Source: Archangium sp.
GTDB taxonomy: Bacteria > Myxococcota > Myxococcia > Myxococcales > Myxococcaceae
Assembly: GCA_030695565.1 (NCBI GenBank)
Contig: JAUYRZ010000005.1
Coordinates: 1-64,000 of the forward strand
Direction of reading: 5' to 3'
Length of the DNA stretch: 64,000 nt
Shown here: one piece after another, positions 58,772 through 64,000 of the stretch
How the letters are laid out: each line of letters opens with the position of its first letter
Numbering within the stretch: the first letter of the stretch is position 1
Program-made: the position numbers and the translations under genes
The notes under the pieces: generated by a model
The model's input: the letters and a program-made list of their open reading frames with translations, nothing else
What the model was told of the DNA's origin: nothing
Databases searched by the model: none

Positions 58772-60907
58772 ATGCGCATCGCCACTCTCCTCACCCTCGG
58801 CGTCACGCTGCTGGGTTGCCGCAACAGCGCCGCCGCGCCTCCGAACGCCACCTTCGCTCCGGGCACCCGGACCACCAAGACGCCCAACGTGATGGCGTGG
58901 ATCTACAGCGGCGATCTCCAGAACGGCTGGCAGGACCATGGCTGGGCGAACCGTCAACCGCGCAAGAGCGGCGAGCCCGAGAAGCACCTCATGTCGAACT
59001 ACGGCGGGTGGATCCTCACGCGCTCCGGGTTCACCGGCACCTTCGGCGGCCTGGTCTTCCGCATCAAGGGCACGCCGCCGGTCTCTGATTTTCTCGAGGT
59101 GCGCGTCGACTCGGAGCAGGCCGACGTCTTCCCGCGCGTGAAGGTCACCCCCGAACACCGCACCGATTTTCCCGACGGGTGGAGCGAGGTCTACCTTCCC
59201 ATGACCGAGCTGAACCCGATGTTGCGCCCGTTCGATCACGTGGTGTTGCGCGCGTACAAGCCCATCGCCGAGCCGGGCCTGGTGGAGATCGACAAGGTGG
59301 GGCTCACGCCCGCCGACGCCGAGCAGGTCAGGAAGGCCGAAGCAGCGCTCAACCAGCCGGGGCTGCCCGCCGCGTTCTCCGTCGACTGCAGCGCCAAAGG
59401 CCAGGAGATCAGCCCGCTCATCTACGGCATCGCGCTCAACGCACGCCTCGACGAGAAAGACACGCACCAGTGGAAGCTCAACGCCACCTCCCGGCGCTGG
59501 GGCGGCAACCCGATGAGCCGCTACAACTGGGAGCTCGGCAACGCCTGGAACACCGCGGCCGACTACTACTTCCGCAACGTCGATTACGTCGGCACCCCCG
59601 GCTACAGCTGGAAGAGCTTCCTCGACCTGAATCGGGATCGCCGCGTCGGCTCGGCCATCACGTTGCCCACCATCGGCTGGGTGGCCAAAGACACGCGCTC
59701 GTCGTCGTTCCCGAAGGCCGACTACCCCGCTCAAGAGGAGTTCGACCCCGACGGTCACAACGCGGGCAACGGCAAGGGCAAAGACGGCAAGCCGATCGCC
59801 CCTGGCAATCCATCGCGCACCAGCATCCCCGCGCCCCCTGACTTCGTCGCGCGTTGGGTCACCGCGATTCGGGCGCACGAGGCCAAACGCGGCAAGAGCG
59901 TCGACGTGTACTTTCTCGATAACGAACCCGCGTTGTGGAACGACACCCACCGCGACGTTCACCCCGAGCCCGTCGGCTACGAAGAGCTGCTCGAGCGCAC
60001 CGTGAACTACGGGTCGGCCGTGCGCAAGGTGGCCCCCGACGCGGTCATCGCCGGCCCGGCGGAGTGGGGCTGGCCCGGCTATTTCTACTCGGCCATCGAC
60101 GCGAAGGCGGGCTTCAGCCTCAAGCCCGATCGCCGCAAGCACGACGACGTTCCGCTGCTCGACTGGTGGCTCGCCAGGCTGGCGGCGCACGAGAAGAAGA
60201 CCGGCACCCGCGTGCTCGACGTGCTCGATCTGCACTACTACCCGCAGGCCCGGGGCCTGGGCGTGGGCACCGACGGCAAGACCGACGCAGAGACCAGCGC
60301 CCTGCGCATTCGTTCGACCCGCGGCTTGTGGGATCCCAAATACACCGACGAGTCGTGGATCAAGGAGCCGGTGCGGCTGATTCCGCGCATGCGCGAGCTG
60401 GTGAAGGAGAACTACCCCGGCCTCAAGCTCGCCATCGGCGAGTACAACTTCGGCGCGGAGCGGCACCTGTCGGGTGGGCTCGCGCTCGCCGAAGCGCTCG
60501 GCCGGTTCGGTCAGGAGGGGCTGTATGCCGCCTGGTATTGGACCTACCCGCCCGAGGCCTCGCCGGCGTTCTGGGCCTTCCGCGCGTTCCGCGACTACGA
60601 CGGCAAGGGGGCTCACTTCGAGCAACTGGCGCTGCCCACCACCGCGCCCCGCGATGCTTCGATCTTCGCGGCGCGCTCGACCGATGGAAAGACGATGACT
60701 TTGGTCGCGCTCAACTTCTCGCCCAACGACGCGCTCGAGGCGAACGTCGACTTGAGCGGGTGCGCGGTGGCCGAGTCGCAGCGGGTGTTCACGTACACCG
60801 GTGACGCGCGCGGCTTCGTGCCTCGCGAGGTGCCGGTGGGGCGGCCGTATCGGCTGCCTCCGTATTCGATCAACGTGATCGAGATGAAGTTGCCGGGGAA
60901 GAAGTAG
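58772..60907 (+). CDS. GH44-family glycoside hydrolase lipoprotein
   Basis: A 711-aa lipoprotein (lipobox TLLGC). An N-terminal beta-sandwich (about 30-200) precedes a GH44-type catalytic TIM barrel: SRRWGGNPMSRYNWELG, the acid/base Glu in YFLDNEPALWNDTHRDVHP (about residue 384) and nucleophile Glu in LAIGEYNFGAERH (about 556). A small beta domain ends the protein. GH44 enzymes cut beta-1,4-glucans and xyloglucans. Beside polysaccharide genes, it may trim or release the polymer, or serve feeding. Confidence 0.88.
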   Translation: MRIATLLTLGVTLLGCRNSAAAPPNATFAPGTRTTKTPNVMAWIYSGDLQNGWQDHGWANRQPRKSGEPEKHLMSNYGGWILTRSGFTGTFGGLVFRIKGTPPVSDFLEVRVDSEQADVFPRVKVTPEHRTDFPDGWSEVYLPMTELNPMLRPFDHVVLRAYKPIAEPGLVEIDKVGLTPADAEQVRKAEAALNQPGLPAAFSVDCSAKGQEISPLIYGIALNARLDEKDTHQWKLNATSRRWGGNPMSRYNWELGNAWNTAADYYFRNVDYVGTPGYSWKSFLDLNRDRRVGSAITLPTIGWVAKDTRSSSFPKADYPAQEEFDPDGHNAGNGKGKDGKPIAPGNPSRTSIPAPPDFVARWVTAIRAHEAKRGKSVDVYFLDNEPALWNDTHRDVHPEPVGYEELLERTVNYGSAVRKVAPDAVIAGPAEWGWPGYFYSAIDAKAGFSLKPDRRKHDDVPLLDWWLARLAAHEKKTGTRVLDVLDLHYYPQARGLGVGTDGKTDAETSALRIRSTRGLWDPKYTDESWIKEPVRLIPRMRELVKENYPGLKLAIGEYNFGAERHLSGGLALAEALGRFGQEGLYAAWYWTYPPEASPAFWAFRAFRDYDGKGAHFEQLALPTTAPRDASIFAARSTDGKTMTLVALNFSPNDALEANVDLSGCAVAESQRVFTYTGDARGFVPREVPVGRPYRLPPYSINVIEMKLPGKK

Positions 60908-60959
60908 GCCCTCCGCCTCACCCGGCGGGGGGCGGGGGGCGTGGGGCGCTGCACTCCCT

Positions 60960-61904
60960 TCACATCGCGGCCCTGATTCGTTTTTGCAGCGTTCGCGCAA
61001 GTTCCATCGCGCGGGGGCTCTTCTCCAGCAATGCTTTCGCCTGCGCTTTGGCCTTCTTCAGGAAGACCTCCTTCAGCGGCGGCGTGCCCACCGGCCCGAT
61101 GATCCGGTTGTGGGTGGCGTACTGAAACTTGTACGCCTCATCGCCGATGAGGAAGTCGAACTCGAGATCGCCGCGGTCGTAGCTGGCCGCCAGCAGCTCC
61201 TCGAGCATCAACCGGCCCGGCGAGAACTTGCCGAACTTCGCGTCGTACGCCGGCACCCACCAGCCGAAGCGCCCGTCGTGAAACGAGCCGAAGTGCACCG
61301 CCAGCAGCGTCTCACCTGCGCTGAAGCTGCTCACCTGCAGCACCCCGCGCTCCCTCAGCCTGCGAAACAGCGCCACGTTGCGCGGGTCGGCGAACATGTC
61401 GGTCAGCCCTGTCGCCTTGTACTGGGAAGACTTCCACTGCACGCAGGCGTCGAAGACCTCGGGCCGCGGGTCGTCGAGCACGAAGCGCACCGGCCCCAGC
61501 TCCTTCTCCAGACGCCGCCGTTGCCGCGCGCCGTCGTGGGTGCGGGTCACCGCGCTCGTTCTCCACAGGGTCTCGAAGTCTTTCCAGGTGGGCAGGCGCT
61601 TCCAGTCGACCCAGGGCGAAGGCTGCAGGTCCTGCGGCTGGGGCGGGTTGCTCCCCGTCAATGGCACGGTCTCCAGCACGGTGCGCGGCAGGTAGAAGAT
61701 CTCGCGATCCACCGGGCCCTTCGCGTCGGCCATCGGCTGGGGAAAGTCGTAGAAGGGCATGCGCCCCACCACCTCTTCCCCATCGAGGACCAGCAGCCTC
61801 AGCCGCCTGCCTTCGAGCCGGCACACCTCGATGGCGCGTTTGCGCTCCGGGTAGAACAGCGCTCCGGCCGTTTCGAGAAAAGCGTCAGTGGTGAAGATGT
61901 TCAT
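60960..61904 (-). CDS. GNAT/FemAB-like acyltransferase (CelD/BioF2 type)
   Basis: A 314-aa protein. The C-terminal half has the pattern of GNAT acyltransferases of the CelD/BioF2 (Acetyltransf_6) group (ETLLAVHFGSFHDGRFGWW, SPGRLMLEELLAASYDRGD, FDFLIGDEAYKFQYATHN). These occur in exopolysaccharide and cellulose loci. ATG at 61904 is the conserved start; upstream methionines are not needed. Substrate unknown. Confidence 0.8.
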   Translation of the reverse strand: MNIFTTDAFLETAGALFYPERKRAIEVCRLEGRRLRLLVLDGEEVVGRMPFYDFPQPMADAKGPVDREIFYLPRTVLETVPLTGSNPPQPQDLQPSPWVDWKRLPTWKDFETLWRTSAVTRTHDGARQRRRLEKELGPVRFVLDDPRPEVFDACVQWKSSQYKATGLTDMFADPRNVALFRRLRERGVLQVSSFSAGETLLAVHFGSFHDGRFGWWVPAYDAKFGKFSPGRLMLEELLAASYDRGDLEFDFLIGDEAYKFQYATHNRIIGPVGTPPLKEVFLKKAKAQAKALLEKSPRAMELARTLQKRIRAAM

Positions 61905-61975
61905 GGTTATTGCAGCCGCGCTGAGGCGGCCCCCCTGGGCCGAGTTCAGGCCGTTCATGGTAGTTCTCAAATCTC

Positions 61976-62146
61976 ATGTCGAAACTCCTACTCCTCTCGA
62001 TTTGCTTCGCGCTCGTGAGCGTTCCGCTCATGGCCTCTCGCGATGCTCATCCGGTCCGCGGACTTAAGCGCGCGCTCCTGGGAGTGCTGCTGTTCAACCT
62101 CTTCTACGTGTTTCTACTGCGGGTCGTCATCCCGCGAGTTGGGTGA
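61976..62146 (+). CDS. 56-aa two-helix membrane peptide
   Basis: A small membrane protein. Helix one is LLLLSICFALVSVPLMA, a short charged loop follows (SRDAHPVRGLKR), then helix two (ALLGVLLFNLFYVFLLRVV). ATG at 61976. The stop overlaps the GTG of the Wzz/Wzy-like gene (GTGA), which supports a real, coupled gene. Lower GC than the next gene. It may be an accessory subunit of polysaccharide export. Confidence 0.7.
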   Translation: MSKLLLLSICFALVSVPLMASRDAHPVRGLKRALLGVLLFNLFYVFLLRVVIPRVG

Positions 62147-64000
62147 CCTTGCTCGAGTTCTCCCGCATCGTGCTCAAGCGCTACCGGTGGGCCGCGTTGT
62201 TCTGCGCGTTGCTCACCTTTGCCTGCGCAGTTCTGGCGTCGCAAGCCGTGCCGGAGATGTGGCCCGTGGAGGCCCAGGTGCTGGTGGTCGAGCCGGTGGT
62301 GGTGCACCGCCTGGCCAACCCGTTCGCCGCGGTGCCTTCCTCACCCGACGAACTCAAGAGCGTGCCCGAGCTCCTGAAGTCCCGCGAGCGGCTGGTGTCG
62401 ATCGTCAAGCGCACCGGCCTCATCGATCAGTGGGATGCCGGCCGCCCCTGGCCCCTCAAGCTGAAGGATCGCCTGCAGGTCGCCGTGCTGGGGCCGGTGG
62501 AAGAGAAGGATCGCCTCGAGGCGTTGGTGGCCATTCTCGACAAGCGGCTGTCGGTGACCGTCGAAGCCAACAAGGTGCGCATCTTCGTGGAGTGGCCCAC
62601 CCCCGAGCTCGCCCTGGCCCTGGTGGAGAACACCCTGGGCACCTTGCTTCAGCTGCGCGCGCAACGTGAAGGCAAGACCTTGCAAGACGCCGCTGATGCC
62701 CTCGACGTGCAGCTGCTGAGCGTGCGCGGCGAGATGGATGAACGGGTCAACCGCATGAAGGCCACCCTGCTCAAGCCCGGTGGCTGGGCGCAGCTGGAGA
62801 GCGACAAGGATCAGCTGTTCCGCGATCAATCGCGCGCGGCCGATCTCATGGTGGCCGCCGAAGAGAAGCGCATCAGCGCCGAGGTGTTCCGCCAGAGCAA
62901 CACGCTGCGCTTCAACCTGGTGCGCCCGCCGATGCGCCCGCGCGAGCCTTCGGGCAACGGCCACTTCGTGCGGGTGGTGACCGGCGTGGTGGCGTCGATC
63001 GTCGCGGGCCTGGTGGGCGCGTTGATGCTCGCTTTGACCAGCCGGCGGATCCTCTCGGGCAACGAGGTGAAGACGGTGGTCGGGTTGCCCGTGCTCAGCG
63101 CCTTGCGCCAGAAGGTGAAGGAGCGCGTGCTGCCCACCCGCAAGGGCCTGCTGCTGTGGCTGTTGGTGGCGATCTTCACCGGCGCCGCGGTCGGCTTCTC
63201 CAAGGGCCGGTTCGCCGTCTCGATTCTCCCGCCGCTGGCCTTCGTGGGCGCCTGGCTGTTGTGGACCCGCCCGCTCAAGTGGCCCTTTCTGCTGCTCGCG
63301 TTGCTGGCCGTCACGCTCGACGACCCCACCGACCGCGCTTACGTCGGCGTCTGGCAGTCGCCGCTCTTTGCCGTGGGCAGGGCGTTCTTCGGCAACGTGG
63401 CGCTCTTCACCGGCATCGAGCTGGCCATTCTGGGGCTCACCGGGCTGATGGTGCTGCGCCGCATCTGGATGCCCCGCGAGCAACTGGAGAAGCTCGACCC
63501 CATTCGGGGGCAGGCGCCCCGGCCGTTGCAGCTGGCGTTGATCGGCTCGATCCTCGCGGTGGGCGCGCTGGTGGTGATGGGCATGGCGCGGGGCGGCGAT
63601 TTCCGCGAAGCGCTCTGGCAGTTCCGCGCGTTGTTGATGTTGCCCATCATCGCGTCGCTCGCGCTCTACGCGCTCGACATTCCCAAAGACCTGCCCAAGC
63701 TCTTCGGCGTGCTGGTGGTGGGCAGCCTGGTGAAGGCGCTCCTGGGCATCTTCTTCATGTACGCCATCGCCTTCCCTCAGGGCGTGTACCCACCACACAC
63801 CACCGGCCACAACGACACGATGCTCTTCGTGACCGCGGTGGTGACGGCGCTGACGCTCTTCTGGGAAAAGCCGATTCGAAGACACTTCTGGTTGATGCTG
63901 CTGTGGGTGCCGGTGATCGCCCTGGCCTTGAAGCTCAACGATCGCCGCATCGCCTACGTGGACATCGTGATGGCGCTGGGCCTGATCGCCTGGCTGAGCC
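62143..64000 (+). CDS. Wzz-like/Wzy-like fused polysaccharide membrane protein, 3' end outside the window
   Basis: At least 619 codons, open to the edge. The N-terminal part (residues 1 to about 305) is like a chain-length regulator: helix at about 16-33 (WAALFCALLTFACAVLAS), a periplasmic coiled-coil region (DKRLSVTVEANKVRIFVE, MDERVNRMKATLLKPGGW), and a closing helix at about 278-298 (VRVVTGVVASIVAGLVGAL). It continues with ten or more helices and long loops, typical of O-antigen polymerase/ligase families (GVYPPHTTGHNDTMLFVTAV). Separate proteins are usual. GTG overlaps the small membrane gene stop. Confidence 0.8.
   Translation, partial: MTLLEFSRIVLKRYRWAALFCALLTFACAVLASQAVPEMWPVEAQVLVVEPVVVHRLANPFAAVPSSPDELKSVPELLKSRERLVSIVKRTGLIDQWDAGRPWPLKLKDRLQVAVLGPVEEKDRLEALVAILDKRLSVTVEANKVRIFVEWPTPELALALVENTLGTLLQLRAQREGKTLQDAADALDVQLLSVRGEMDERVNRMKATLLKPGGWAQLESDKDQLFRDQSRAADLMVAAEEKRISAEVFRQSNTLRFNLVRPPMRPREPSGNGHFVRVVTGVVASIVAGLVGALMLALTSRRILSGNEVKTVVGLPVLSALRQKVKERVLPTRKGLLLWLLVAIFTGAAVGFSKGRFAVSILPPLAFVGAWLLWTRPLKWPFLLLALLAVTLDDPTDRAYVGVWQSPLFAVGRAFFGNVALFTGIELAILGLTGLMVLRRIWMPREQLEKLDPIRGQAPRPLQLALIGSILAVGALVVMGMARGGDFREALWQFRALLMLPIIASLALYALDIPKDLPKLFGVLVVGSLVKALLGIFFMYAIAFPQGVYPPHTTGHNDTMLFVTAVVTALTLFWEKPIRRHFWLMLLWVPVIALALKLNDRRIAYVDIVMALGLIAWLS

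Noticed and set aside
58658-61000. 780-aa frame on the minus strand opposite the GH44 gene
   Set aside because: Long antisense frames are common in very GC-rich coding DNA. The plus strand has a lipobox and catalytic motifs.
62341-63885. 514-aa minus-strand frame at the right edge
   Set aside because: It is antisense to the Wzz/Wzy-like gene, which has clear membrane helices and is coupled to its upstream gene.

Overview
The window is about 64 kb of GC-rich, gene-dense bacterial DNA. It looks like chromosome from a myxobacterium or close relative (Myxococcota). The reasons are three eukaryote-like Ser/Thr protein kinases (one with PEGA domains), lipoproteins with Asp-Ala-Gly linkers and Cys-rich stretches, an ice-binding-fold lipoprotein, an arginine succinyltransferase, paired lysine-aminomutase-type radical SAM enzymes, and frequent GTG/TTG starts with 4-nt stop/start overlaps. 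The genus cannot be fixed from this sequence alone. No tRNA, CRISPR array, insertion sequence or prophage is visible.

Layout. 1-163: 5S rRNA and its terminator, the end of an rRNA operon. 310-7744: PEGA-domain kinase, two KamA-like radical SAM enzymes and a membrane protein. 7770-10531 (minus): M16 peptidase and a small lipoprotein. 10606-19902 (plus): coiled-coil protein, HemW, TPR membrane protein, lone cyclic-nucleotide-binding protein, AI-2E-type permease, DedA protein, large Cys-rich lipoprotein and a rhodanese-fold lipoprotein without the catalytic Cys. 19947-21304 (minus): YdcF-like protein and a secreted protein with a degenerate transglutaminase-like tail. 21371-25185: a chemoreceptor signalling domain fused to a peptide-type solute-binding domain, coupled to a HEAT-repeat protein. 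25222-28260 (minus): beta-propeller protein, M23 endopeptidase, AstA. 28375-31318 (plus): M20 peptidase, ECF sigma/anti-sigma pair, DUF3592 protein. 31291-33767 (minus): TtcA, TerB-like protein and a PhnD-like protein with no signal peptide. 33855-36940 (plus): RNase D, small charged protein, AEC permease, UPF0489 protein. 37225-43379: aldehyde dehydrogenase, NYN-LOTUS protein, small unknowns, diiron protein, class III adenylate cyclase, metzincin-like protease. 43581-47506: kinase/secreted protein/ice-binding lipoprotein operon, then an atypical ORF. 47518-52715 (minus): argC-argB, DUF819, TauE/SafE permease, PLP decarboxylase. 52873-58130: secreted transglutaminase coupled to a kinase, HtpG, and a second PhnD-like protein. 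58137-64000: start of a likely exopolysaccharide locus (hexapeptide acetyltransferase, GH44 lipoprotein, GNAT/FemAB-like protein, 56-aa membrane peptide, Wzz-Wzy-like fusion running off the edge).

Three points deserve attention. First, three proteins carry a periplasmic-binding-protein fold predicted to lie in the cytoplasm: the chemoreceptor fusion and the two PhnD-like paralogues. Second, a dispersed palindromic repeat family (ten copies) sits at gene ends and starts, supplies C-terminal codons, and in one permease is inserted in frame. Third, the polysaccharide gene at the right edge joins a chain-length-regulator-like region to a polymerase/ligase-like membrane region.
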